A stretch of DNA of 64,000 nt from Chimonanthus salicifolius (taxonomy: Eukaryota; Streptophyta; Magnoliopsida; Laurales; Calycanthaceae), in assembly GCA_013350335.1 (NCBI GenBank), contig CM023535.1:26256617-26320616 (forward strand), written 5' to 3'. Position numbers and translations under genes: made by a program. Positions 21,450-32,738 of the stretch are shown piece after piece. The notes under the pieces are model-generated. The model saw only the letters and a list, made by a program, of their open reading frames with translations, searched no databases and was not told where the DNA came from. Positions within the stretch are counted from its first letter, which is position 1; every line of letters starts with the position of its first letter.

Positions 21450-22281
21450 ACTGGGTCAGTGTTCATATTTATTACCGTTCAACCACCCGATCGTTGCATA
21501 TTAAATGCACTCCCAACCGTATAATTAATTCTCGGTCGACAGGTCGGTGTCACCGATGGGTCAACAGTCATGAGACCGAGAGGTCAGTCCATATGAGGGT
21601 CACGATCTGGGGCAACACCATGCAGACAGAGTTTCATGTCCTGAAACTTGTCCTGCCCAGAACGACCTGTTGCCCTTTACCGAGGGGTCGGTCTTAGTAC
21701 TCTTGATCGTTCTTAAATTACCGAGATGTTTGTTTTCTCAAGAGTCCACTTGAGTTCTACATTCCATAATATAAGTTATCATCGACAAGTTGTTGCCTGC
21801 GGGGTCATTAAGTTCATCATAGAGGGGTTGGTGCATACGAGACTCTCGTTCAGAGGCATACCCAGAATGACAGTTCAATATTCCAGAACCTTTGTTAATT
21901 TGGCTGACCAGTCTTTGGCCACGATGGGTCGATCTTGTCTCCACCGAGGGGCCGGTGAGAGTGACTGGTCGAACTGACAATGAACTTAATTCATATTTCC
22001 AAGTTCGCTTTTAATTCACTATCAAACTTCCTCTCTAGGTTTTTTATGATTTTACCATTTGTTCAACTAAGCTTAGGAGTGGTCCTCCAAAGGTGTGGGT
22101 ACCACCTAAAGTCATCTATGGCCAAATACATGTTTTGTGATTGCCATACCGATGAGCTTCAATTCGGTGGGGCATGATCTTTAATCTTGATCACCTTGAG
22201 TCTTCAAGCTTCTAGCAAGTGCTTCTTCCCGAGTGATGGAATTGACAAACTCAGGGACTCGTCAAAGCCGGGGCACTAACA
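21450..22281 (-). mobile_element. LTR-like region, minus-oriented, copy 2
   Basis: This is the duplicate of 1250-2088 and ends GCCGGGGCACTAACA. It contains GGTCGGTGTCACCGATGGGT- and ACCGAGGGGTCGG-type inverted motifs. The left edge is unresolved. Confidence 0.5.
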
Positions 22282-22332
22282 CCTGTGTTAGAGTGTACAC
22301 ACGATACTTGTTTAAATCAAGAGCAGAAGGTA

Positions 22333-22520
22333 ATTGGGCAACTAGCAAAATCAATGGGATCAAGACTATAAAAATCAAAATGTTTGATGGTATGGTGAAG
22401 ACACTTGAGAATGTGCATCACGTCCCAGATATTAAAATGAATTTAATTTCATTGGGTATGCTTAAGTCTATAGGATTCGCATTCAAAGCTAAAGATGGGG
22501 CTCTTAGAGTGGTTAAATGA
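22333..22520 (+). pseudogene. Copia protease-region fragment, copy 2
   Basis: The translation NWATSKINGIKTIKIKMFDG and NVHHVPDIKMNLISLGMLKS matches the S1 fragment. It ends at a TGA after GALRVVK, where S1 still reads through. The upstream join to the LTR remnant has lost 52 bp relative to S1. No intact pol domain remains. Confidence 0.7.
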
Positions 22521-23121
22521 GACATGATTATTATGAAGGGGAAGAGACGAGGATGTCTATATACACTGTTAGGGAACACAATCATTAACAGACAACATGG
22601 ATCTTCTAGTCGGGCTGCGGGTAGAAGGAGAAGAACCCGCAAGACGCTAGTGAGGGATGACCCAAAAATAGAGTTACTTTTGCATTAGATAGTTGTGGTG
22701 GTCTTTCTGGTTTCCATGATGCAGGTGAAAGCAACGGTCAAAAGGAGAAAGCGTCGACATACCACACGGAAAAAAATGTGAGGGTTCCAACAAAGCAATG
22801 GATAGCTGTCAAGTTTAAGCCGGGCTTGGACTTGGGTAATTCTTCTAATTGAAGGATCAAGTGGAGCATCCCAGAGTGTGGGGATGCGCATCCCACACCT
22901 AGAAGCAAAAGATTGCAGCTACAGTTGGAGCAAGATTGTGAGTGGCCAGTGTGGGGAGCTGTTAGATGCAGTGGAGGTCGATGTCACAGTTATCTCCGGA
23001 GGATTGGTGAATTCTCGCCAAGGTGAAGATTGTTGGGATGTGGTTCGAACACCTCCGGTATTTTCGCTCTGAAAATCTAGGTGGAAACTGGCGTGGACAG
23101 ATTGGGTTTCCTGTGTTAGAG

Positions 23122-26100
23122 TGTCACGCCTCGCCACGAAAGGTGGGCCCGAAACGCGACTGATTTTTTTTTTTTTGAAAGTTAAGACAACACTCAAGAA
23201 TTCTAACTGGGCTAGATCAACGGTTAGGCCCAAAGGTCACACATGGTCCTATCATGTGGAGTCAAACATATACCATAAGTCCCTCCCAAGAGACACAAGC
23301 ACAACCACCAATACACATAATTCCAAACATCGAATTATCATTCAAACATTATCAGAATAACTACGGATACATGGTAGTCTTAATACATCATGTTAACACA
23401 AATCAACTACTACACTCGGTACTTTGCAAAAACAAACGATTCCAAGAACCAGAAAGCAAAGATAAGGGTATTTCCCTCAATAGGAATCCCAAAGCAACGT
23501 CCCAGCTTATCCACTCTAAGCTTCAAATGGAGGGTTCTCCTCATCGGGTTCATCTACTGAAAGGAGAGTGGGGTGAGCTAACTAGCCCAATGAAGGAAAT
23601 ATAACAATGCAGTTTAAGTAAACAATAGGTTAGCAAATAATCGATAGTTGCAATATAATATCTCATGCTTAATAACAAATAAGCATAATATCATCATCAT
23701 TCCCATTTCATCATCTCTTCCAATACTGCAGTCTTCCAACGTAACGCCTACATACTACGCTGAGACCATTGTATCAAGTCACGACACGGTCAAAATACAT
23801 CCTTGCAAGTACATCTCCGGCTCTCCCATAGCTGATACTGACACCCTCAAGTCAGTAACTGTCGACACCCATAGTCTAGTAGACGTAAACCATCTCACAC
23901 ACATGGCCGATATTGGTTCAATAGTCAAGGGCACGTGGAAGCAGTATTACATAATTCATATGATCAACGTCATAAGCATATCATCATTTATCATAAGCAC
24001 TTCTTACAACAGTGCATCATGTCTAGGCACATGAGTGGGTTCATCAACTTGAAACCACTCATTGCTCAAGATCCATCTCATATAACCTGTTTACACCTAC
24101 TGCAAAGTTAAGTTCCCTCACCGTAAATGTGTGGTATCGCTGTCTCTGTTCAAACAAGCAAACAAGTGCACAATCAATCATAAATCATCATTCATAGCAT
24201 CAAATACATACACATAAGTAGTATTTCGAAATCATACTTGTTTTCCCAAAAATATCAAAGGTAAATGGAATTGAGTCTCATACTTGGTTTCTAAGCATTT
24301 TAAGTTAAAATAATCCACAGTATATAATAATAAGGTGCTCAGTCCAAAACTCATATTTTCTTCTGGACATGACCAGATTGACTTATTGAGTTAGGTCTAG
24401 ATACTCAGGTCACTTCTCGGTTGTCTTCTAGATACGACCAGATCTGACATTTTGAGTAAGGCCTCGAGGTCACTCAGTGCCCGACAATATAGCATCGGCC
24501 TGGAAGTGAATACAATAGTAGATACACTATACTAATAAGAAAAGAGGGTTAGTACACATTTTTAGTTATTAATATGCATAAACATCACATGCATCAATAA
24601 TCAAACAATATTTTACACTAAAAACTGGGTCCCTTGGAACACTAGTCACTGACTTTGGACTGTGGGTCTGGCTTCAGATAGTCCGAAGATCTGTCAGAAC
24701 CGATAAAATCCAAAAAACAAGTCTTGGCGGGCCTGGTGTCTCGGACCATGCCGAGTGAGACTCGGATCATCCGAGTGGGGTTCGGTCCTTCCGAACTCGG
24801 CTCGGAACAACCGGGTAAGTCTGGCTAGCCTCGTGCGCATCTGGGCTTCGACTGAAGCTCGGAATGTCCGAGGGGTTCCTTTAGGACAGTCCAACGGGCT
24901 CGGACCGTCCGAAGCTCGACTCTCGGACCGTCCGAGAGTCGTCTTCCTCCACTGTCTGCACCAGCAGACATTGACGGCAGACCCTATGTGAAATACGAAT
25001 CCGAAAACAGTGGATTTCTCAGATTTGGTTTCCACATCTAGCCGGTCCGATGGACTCCTCTGTGATTCCTCTTTCCATAGGGAGTGATCAGGAGTTTTAA
25101 ATCTCAGTAGGCCATTAGATCTTAACACCAAAAGCCCACTGGTACATAGAAAATCAAATTTTTCCTTAAACTTTAAAATGATTTTTCTTACTCAAAACTT
25201 AATCAAAATCGATTTTTTCTTGATTATAAACCGACTGGAATTTGAAAAGGAACACAGTGGTTACCTTCACTGGAGTTCCTGGTTTGAAAAATCTGATTTT
25301 TGAAAAGCTTATTTCTAAGCTTACGGGTGACAAAAACAGGGAAGAAAAACAAAGAAAGGATCGGCTGGTTGGTTCAGCTGAGTCTGAGAGAGAAGAGAAG
25401 ATTTTGCTGGGAGTGAAAACAGATAGAGGAGGGCCATACTTATAGGAATTTACCCGGAAGAAGTGGCCATCGAGCCACTGCATGCTTCTGCATGCAGCAG
25501 ATGCCGACGTCCTGAATAGTGTAACCACTGTTCGGGCGTTGGTTGCAAATCAGCCCTTCCAAAATTCCCTTTTGCAAATAAGTCCTCTAATTTGATAAAA
25601 AACCGATTTTTAACTAAAACATGATTTTAGAAGCTCAAGAATTTTAATCCAACCTTACAAATAAGTTGGGTTTTAAAAAGTTTAATCATCATAAAAATTT
25701 GGAGACTTCAACTCATTAAAAACCATTGATTTAAATAAAAACCATAATTTAACACTATTTACATGTTTTAACTTGTGTTAAATAAAATAATTTAAAAACC
25801 TCATTTTTGGGATTTGAAAGAATAAACTAGATCATAATAAAATGGTCTAACATACTAAACTTGTTTCAAAATTTATTTCATTTCCAAAACCATTTAAAAT
25901 ATTTATTACTCCTTTTCGGGGTTTTGGCAGGCGAATTTAAATACCATTTTTTGAAAGTAAAATTATTTTAAAATCAGAAATAGAAATCCTTGACTAAGGA
26001 GAATAACATCAACCAATAATAATCACATAATAACACAATTTATAAAATAATAATAAGAAGTGACAAATTTACCATTTTGCCCCTCCAATTGCACGAGCTG

Positions 26101-26234
26101 GATCACTGAGCTTTCGAGCTCGAATTGGGCCACACCTTGGTTTTTCTCAAAGCCCTAATCGTAATCTTCGAGATTAACCAGTCCAAGCAAGATTATTAAG
26201 CTAAAGCACGCCTAATCTGGGTCAAGGTATTACA
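23122..26234 (-). mobile_element. Solo LTR, 3113 bp, nested in the copia LTR
   Basis: The ends are TGTCACGCC and GGTATTACA, flanked by an exact 5-bp duplication TAGAG (23117-23121 and 26235-26239). The homologous site in S1 holds a single TAGAG and no insert. Size and terminal sequence fit large Ty3/gypsy chromovirus-type LTRs, but no internal coding region is present to prove this. Orientation is inferred as minus from the GGGGCG-type 3' end of related LTRs here. The interior has a cluster of TCGGA/TCCGA hairpins. Open frames inside (for example 25131-24694) are not supported as genes. Confidence 0.85.
24660..24950. repeat. TCGGA/TCCGA hairpin cluster in solo LTR
   Basis: Several short inverted repeats occur within 290 bp: CTCGGATCATCCGAG, TTCGGTCCTTCCGAA, CTCGGAATGTCCGAG, CTCGGACCGTCCGA and CTCTCGGACCGTCCGAGAG. 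The 5-7 bp arms are perfect while the 3-5 bp loops vary. Confidence 0.8.
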
Positions 26235-27362
26235 TAGAGTGTACACACGACATTTGCTTAAATCAAGAATAGAAGGAGCTACTCTATAAGGATATAGACT
26301 CGGTGGAAGTCTTGCCTAACTGGGACACAACTGAAATAGATACATGTTATTTCAGCCATAAGGAACCCGACTGTATATTTACAGATCAAGAGATCTATGT
26401 ATGAGAGGAAAGTGCCATGTGGAAGCCGCACGATTGCGTGAGAAGATATTGAGGTTCTATATGCTTTGAGACTTAATAAGAGGCAGCGTGTGATATAAAT
26501 AAAGGACTGAAGATTGGGCTTCAAATAGTGTGCTGCATTAAACAGAGGACACACACAACATTCTACAAGTTTGACAGAGAAGCTTACAGTAAGAAGGAAA
26601 GGAGCACGACAATGCCAGAGAGGGGTGCAACTGGTCCTTGTGAACAAGCTCTGTAATCAGCGTGGAAGGAGTTGCTGCTGCATGGTGAGCTCTCAAAGAA
26701 GAGATACGTCTTGGGACAACAGCAGATTCAAACTGCTGAGTAGTTCGTTGGCTAATAAGTGGCTTTGCTAAGCATGAGGTGCAAATAGTTGAGCAGAGAA
26801 TGCTTTGGAGAGGACACACGAACTGAGGAGAACAGAGGACTGTTCTATCGTGTGACAGACAGAAGAGAGGAAGGGGGGCAGTTGACATATTCTGAGTTGG
26901 GTTTCTTGTGCAGCTAATCAGCATCGTCTGTAAAAGTTTTATTGTGGGTTCTGACTAAGAATAGAGACAACATACAACGAGGGTGTGCTGAAGGGACTAT
27001 GCAATGCAAATAACAAGAAGGATATTTGAGGTTCGTTTCAGTCAGGATTGGTATTATTATCCTTTTGATTATATCTTGTACAATTGTTATCTCCTCTCTT
27101 CTATTAATAAAAAGATTTATCACGCTCTGTGGACATAGGCCAAGGGTGGGCCGAACCACATAAATCGTTGGTGCCTTGCTTGTGTTAATTTTATACCGTT
27201 TATTGGATGCGTTTATTTGCTAATAAACCTAACAATAATATCATGCTTAGTGACAAGTGTTTAGTTTTGTACGACAATGGTTTTGTTATGTTCAAATTAA
27301 CCACATATCCAAGAGTTGAAACCTTTGACTTAACAATTTATATTTTGTGTTCCATGTTATTG

Positions 27363-28032
27363 ATGAAATCATATTGGTGATGCATAAGATTGCTACTCCT
27401 TATCATCCGCAAACAAGTGGGCAAGTGGAATTTCAAATCGAGAGATTAAACATATTCTAAAGAAGACAGTTAATCCATCCAGGAAAGACTGGTCTTTGAG
27501 ATTTACTGATGCACTCTGGGCATATCGTACTGCATTCAAGACGCCCATTGGAATGTCCCCCTATAGGATAGTATTTGAGAAAGCCTATCATTTGCCAGTT
27601 GAGTTAGAGCATAGAGCATATTGGGCTATTAAGCATATGAATTTTTCTCTAAACCAGGTTGGGCAGTATAGAAAGCTCCAATTGTCTGAACTGGATGAAA
27701 TTAGGAGAGATGCCTATGACACTGCGAGAAAGTACAAAAACCAGATGAAATTGGTTCATGATAAAAATATTCTGAGAAAAACTTTCACAGTTGGTCAGAA
27801 GATCTTACTGTACAATTCTTGATTGCATCTGTTTCTAAGAAAATTAAGATCAAAATGGACAGGTCCGTTCATTGTTGAGACTGTATTTCCACATGGGGCT
27901 GTTGAAATCAAGCATCCTAGGAGTGGTCGTCTCTTGAAAGTTAATGGTCAGCGTCTTAAACCATTCTTAGAGTTTCACAAACCGGAGGAAGAAGTTCAAA
28001 TCCCACTGGATGATCTTGTCTACCAGGACTGA
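27363..28032 (+). pseudogene. Athila/Tat-type integrase C-terminal fragment
   Basis: The sequence starts abruptly inside integrase ([20 protein letters not shown]), passes a frameshift near 27430, and continues with [39 protein letters not shown] and [19 protein letters not shown]. After a TGA at 27820-27822 it runs on to [18 protein letters not shown] and the normal integrase C-terminus. The intact-frame relative is 31681-30407 on the other strand. This plus-strand copy is the 5' half of an element interrupted at 28525. Confidence 0.9.
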
Positions 28033-28524
28033 GTAGGACGATCATCCCATCCATACCCACCTTTTCATCTATCCATCCATCATTCTATGTCTACGTCTGA
28101 GTTTGTCATTATCCGTGTGTCCATTTTGTCCAGTCTGTCTAGGTTTAGTTTTTGAATTATCTGTGACTTTCTGAGTTTGTGTGGAGTTTGTCTGTGAGTC
28201 AGTATGTGTATGTGTTGATGTTGGACTAGTTTAGGTTTTTACTTTTGTTGAGTCAGTTTTTGTGTTTTTCAGTCAATGTAGTATCTTTGTTGTTTTTGTT
28301 TTTGTTGTCTATTTGTTTTTGCAGGTTTTGAATAAAGAAAGCCCTCTCAGGTATTTTTCTAAATTTGTAGTTGTTCGTTTCTGATATTTTCTTCGAATTT
28401 GTAACTGGCCATTGTAGAAAATGAAACATTGAGGACAATGTTCAATTTAAGTTTGGGGGTATTGAGGGGTTACACTGTGTCAATTTTGTGTGTCTTTGTC
28501 TTTGTCTAAAAAAAAAATCTTTGA
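28033..28524 (+). other. 3' non-coding region after integrase, plus-strand copy
   Basis: This sequence follows the integrase stop and contains CCATCC repeats and AAGTTTGGGGGTATTGAGG. It is the inverted counterpart of about 29895-30400. Its last 40 bp (28482-28524) are repeated at 38475-38517, flanking the inserted minus-strand segment. Confidence 0.8.
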
Positions 28525-30406
28525 ATTTCAGCAAAAATATCCAAATTAAAATTTAAACATTATACAACTCCAAAATTATTTTACAAAATTTATACCCGGA
28601 GTGTAGTGTGTAATAGCCAAATATTAACATAACCTTCTTTTTCAAAATAAACACAAGTCGGGTAACCACCAGCTGAAAATATACTTCGACTCCAAATCTC
28701 TCCAGATATATCTCTCACAAAGACTTTCGCTCATACATTGGGTTAAATTTCTCTCAAAAGTATATGTGAGTGGAATAATTTTCTCAAATACAAATATCTC
28801 ACATATTTATCATAAAAAAACAGATAATATCAAAGAAAAATATAGATCTCATGAATGGATGCCATTTTTCTGACAACGTTGAAATAATACACCATAATTC
28901 TTCATCATTTATTCTCCACTTTAAATATCATATTAACTGAGGATCAATAGGACGAAACGTGGTTTAGGACCGGGTCATATTAAAGAAGGATAACAAGACT
29001 CTAAGATTAATACTTTGAATAGAAAAGTTAGAGGTCTTCAAAATTTTATAATGGGATATTGCTTCCTCTTTTTTTTTTTAGCACCCGGAATCTTCAAAGC
29101 ATTTCTTTTCTTTTCTTTTCTTTTCAAATTCAATTCTTTTTTTTTTCACTGGTTTTTTTTTTCACATCCTTCATTTATGATGTATGCATGTTCCCTTTCT
29201 TTTCTTTTTTCATTTCCTTTTGATGCTTTTTTTTTCTTTTCTTTTTCAACTGCCATACTTTTCTTAGAGTACCATCCTAATAACAATCATCTCTAACCTT
29301 ACTTGGGTCCTTAGAATAGGTCACAGATTTTTTCAAAGTAGGCTCAAACTCCACAACCGGAGTTGGGTATGGATAACAGGTTAATCAATAAAAATAGGCT
29401 AAATTTATATTCAAAGCTTAAAAGTGGAAACTAACATGATAATACATGACAAAAAATAGGTAGGCTTGAAAGGTTCAAACGGTCCAAAATAATGGCCTAT
29501 ATCACTTCCTAAGGTTCTTATGAATATTTAATTGTTTCAAATAAATTCAGAAAAATTTCTGATGTAATAATCCAATTTTGATGTCGTTCTCAGTATTTGA
29601 CCAAAATAAAGAATAATGAGATCTATCAACAAATAGTAACGCGCACATCAATGAAATTTAAGAATTACTTATAATCCCTTAGAAAAATCGACTGGCTCAA
29701 AAGCTCACTGGATCACAAGTCTCCACTGGTATTCATCCGGTAATTACTTAACTCATGAATATTCATCCTTTTCAGCTAACATTAATATGGCTAGTGTAAA
29801 GATTTTCCAAGCATAAATTTCACAAAATTCAAATGGAAAAACATGATGCAAAAATTTTAATCCACATATTAATGCTGAAAATCAAAGATTTGTTTTTTTA
29901 GACAAAGGTAAAGACACACAAAATTGACACAGTCTAACCCCTCAATACCCCCAAACTTAAATTGAACATTGTCCTCAATGTTTCCTAATCTACAATGGCC
30001 AGTTACACATTAAAGAAAATATCAGAAACGAACAACTACAAATTCAGAAAAATACCTGAAAGGGCTTCTTTTATTCAAAACCTGCAAAAACAAATAGACA
30101 ACAAAAACAAAAACAACAAAGACACCACATTGATTGAAAAATACAAAAACTGACTCAACAAAAGTAAAAACCTAAACTAGTCCAACATCAACACATACAC
30201 ATACTGACTCACAGACAAACTCCACACAAACTCAGAAAGTCACAGATAATTCAAAAACCAAACGTAGACAGACTGGACAAAATGGACACACGGATAAAGA
30301 CAAACTCAGACTTAGACATAGAATGACGGATGGATAGATGAAAAGGTGGATATGGATGGGATGATCATCTTACTCAGTCCTGGTAGACAGGATCATCCAG
30401 TGGGAT

Positions 30407-31681
30407 TTAAACTTCTTCCTTCGGTTTGTGAAACTCTAAGAATGGTTTAAGACGCTGACCATTAACTTTCAAAAGACGACCACTCCTAGGATGCTTAATT
30501 TTAACAGCCCCATGTGGAAATACAGTCTCAACAGTGAACGGACCTGTCCATTTTGACCTTAATTTTCCCGGAAATAGATGCAATTGAGAATTGTACAGTA
30601 AGACTTTCTGACCAATTGTGAAATTTTTTCTCAGAATACTTTTATCATGAACCAATTTCATCGGGTTTTTGTACTTTATCGCAGTGTCATAGGCATCTCT
30701 CCTAATTTCATCCAGTTCAGACAATTGGAGCTTTCTATGCTGCCCAACCTGGTCTAGAGCAAAATTCATATGCTTAATAGCCCAATATGCTCTATGTTGT
30801 AACTCAACTGGCAAATGACAGGCTTTCCCAAATACTATCCTATAGGGGGACATTCCAATGGGCGTCTTGAATGCAGTACGATATGCCCAGAGTGCATCAG
30901 TAAGTCTCAAAGACCAATCTTTCCTGGATGGATTAACTGTCTTCTCCAGAATATGTTTAATCTCTCGATTTGAAATTTCCACTTGCCCACTTGTTTGTAG
31001 ATGATAAGGAGTAGCAATCTTATGCATCACCCCATATGATTTCATCAATGTTTCAAACGAGCGATTACAGAAGTGCTTACCCCCATCACTGATGATGGTT
31101 CGTGGTATTCCAAATCTAGAGAAAACATTCTCTTTCAAGAAACGGAGGACAACTTTATGATCATTGGTTTTGCAAGCCACTGCTTCTACCCACTTACTAA
31201 CATAGTCAACCCCTACCAAAATGTAAAGATTACCAAAGGAATTCGGAAATGGTCCCATGAAATCAATGCCCCAAACATCAAAAAGTTCAACAGGTAAAAT
31301 TGGATTTAACGACATCATATTTCGATGAGACAAACTACCTAACCTCTGACATCTGTCACAAGACACACAATAGGTATGGGTATATGAAGGCCAGTAAAAA
31401 CCACACTGTAAAATCTTCGCAGTGGTCTTGTTTGAGCTGAAATGACCTCCACAAGCCTGATCATGACAAAAATTAACGGCACTGAGTTGATCGGACTCCG
31501 GGACACAATGACGAATGATCTGGTCCGAACAATATTTGAACAGATACGGATCATCCCAGATAAAGTATTTGACTTCTGCTAGAAATTTTGACTTATCTTG
31601 CTTAGTCCAATGCTCAGGCATCAAACCAGTGATAAGATAATTCACAATATCTGTAAACCAAGGTAATTGGGAAATTGACAT
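30407..31681 (-). pseudogene. Integrase of Athila/Tat-type Ty3/gypsy element
   Basis: A 424-residue open frame covers the end of the linker and the whole integrase. The zinc-binding part is [19 protein letters not shown] followed by CDRCQRLG. The core aspartates are in [10 protein letters not shown] and [10 protein letters not shown], and the glutamate is in [11 protein letters not shown], so the D,D,E set is present. The C-terminal part ([19 protein letters not shown]) is of the Athila/Tat type without an obvious chromodomain. It would insert the element cDNA. The domain is intact, but the polyprotein upstream is broken by stops, so it is marked a pseudogene. Confidence 0.9.
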
Positions 31682-32738
31682 GAGTTACTCATCAGGAAAT
31701 GACTCAGTAATAGGTATCGGGTCATCAGAAAATTCAGTTACCAATCTAGACAAATGGTTTGCTACCACATTCTCGGAACCTTTCTTGTCCTGGATTTCAA
31801 TATCAAATTCTTGTAACAAGAGAACCTATCTAATCAAGTGAGACTTAGTATCTTTCTTAGATAGAAGATACTTGAGAGCAGCATGATCAGAGTAGATAAT
31901 GACCTTCGAACCCACAAGGTAAGATCGAAATTTGTCTAGTGCAAAAACGACTGCTAACAATTCCTTTTCCGTTGTGGAATAGTGCAATTGAGCATCGTTC
32001 AGCGTTTTGCTCGCATAATGGATAACATGAGGTAACTTATTGACCCTTTGACCTAAAACAGCTCCTACTGCGTAGTTAGAAGCATCACACATTATCTCAA
32101 AAGGAACAGACCAATCAGGAGGTCGAATTATCTGAGCAGAGATCAATGCAGTTTTCAATTTTTCAAAGGCGCGGACGCACTCATCATTAAAATCAAAACT
32201 AGCATCCTTGGTCAAGAGTCTACAGAGAGGTCTGGAAATTTTACTGAAATCTTTGATAAATCTCCTGTAGAAACCAGCATGACCTAGGAATGATCTGATC
32301 TCTTTAACAGTTTGGGGTCGTGGAAGATGAGAGATCAAATCGACCTTAGCTTTATCAACTTCTATTTCTTTGTCTGATATAATGTGACCTAAGACTATGC
32401 CTTGTTTAACCATGAAGTGACATTTTTCCCAATTGAGTACTAGGTTCTTTTCTTTACGTCGGACTAACACAAGGGTTAGATGATGTAGGCATTGTTCAAA
32501 CGAAGAACCAAATACTGAGAAATATGCTGATCATACACAGCTGAAAAGTAGCAGGTGCATTGCACATCCCAAAAGGCATGCGACGGTAGGTAAAAGTATC
32601 AAATGGACAGGTGAAGGTGGTCTTCTCCTGATTCTCAGGAGCAACACAGATTTGGTTATAACCGGAATAACCATCGAGAAAACAGTTGAATGCATGACCG
32701 GCTAAACGCTCAAGCATCTGATCAATGAAAGGAAGAGG

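Larger units (their letters stand above)
23031..27234 (+). mobile_element. Copia 3' LTR, copy 2, split by a solo LTR
   Basis: The left part is 23031-23121 and the right part 26235-27234. Together, less one copy of TAGAG, they correspond to the 1074-bp LTR at 2891-3964. The polypurine tract AAGGTGAAGAT precedes it. Confidence 0.75.
20201..27362 (+). repeat. Segmental repeat S2 (copy 2 of compound block)
   Basis: This copy has the same order of parts as S1: ORF remnant, LTR-like region, copia protease fragment and copia LTR. It is enlarged by a 3113-bp solo LTR inside the copia LTR. It ends at CCATGTTATTG, where it meets an Athila/Tat integrase fragment with a few bases of shared sequence (ATTGATG). 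Confidence 0.85.

Noticed and set aside
24694..25131. 145-residue minus-strand frame in the 3.1-kb solo LTR.
   Set aside because: It runs across the TCGGA/TCCGA hairpin cluster, has no recognisable domain, and lies wholly within an LTR.
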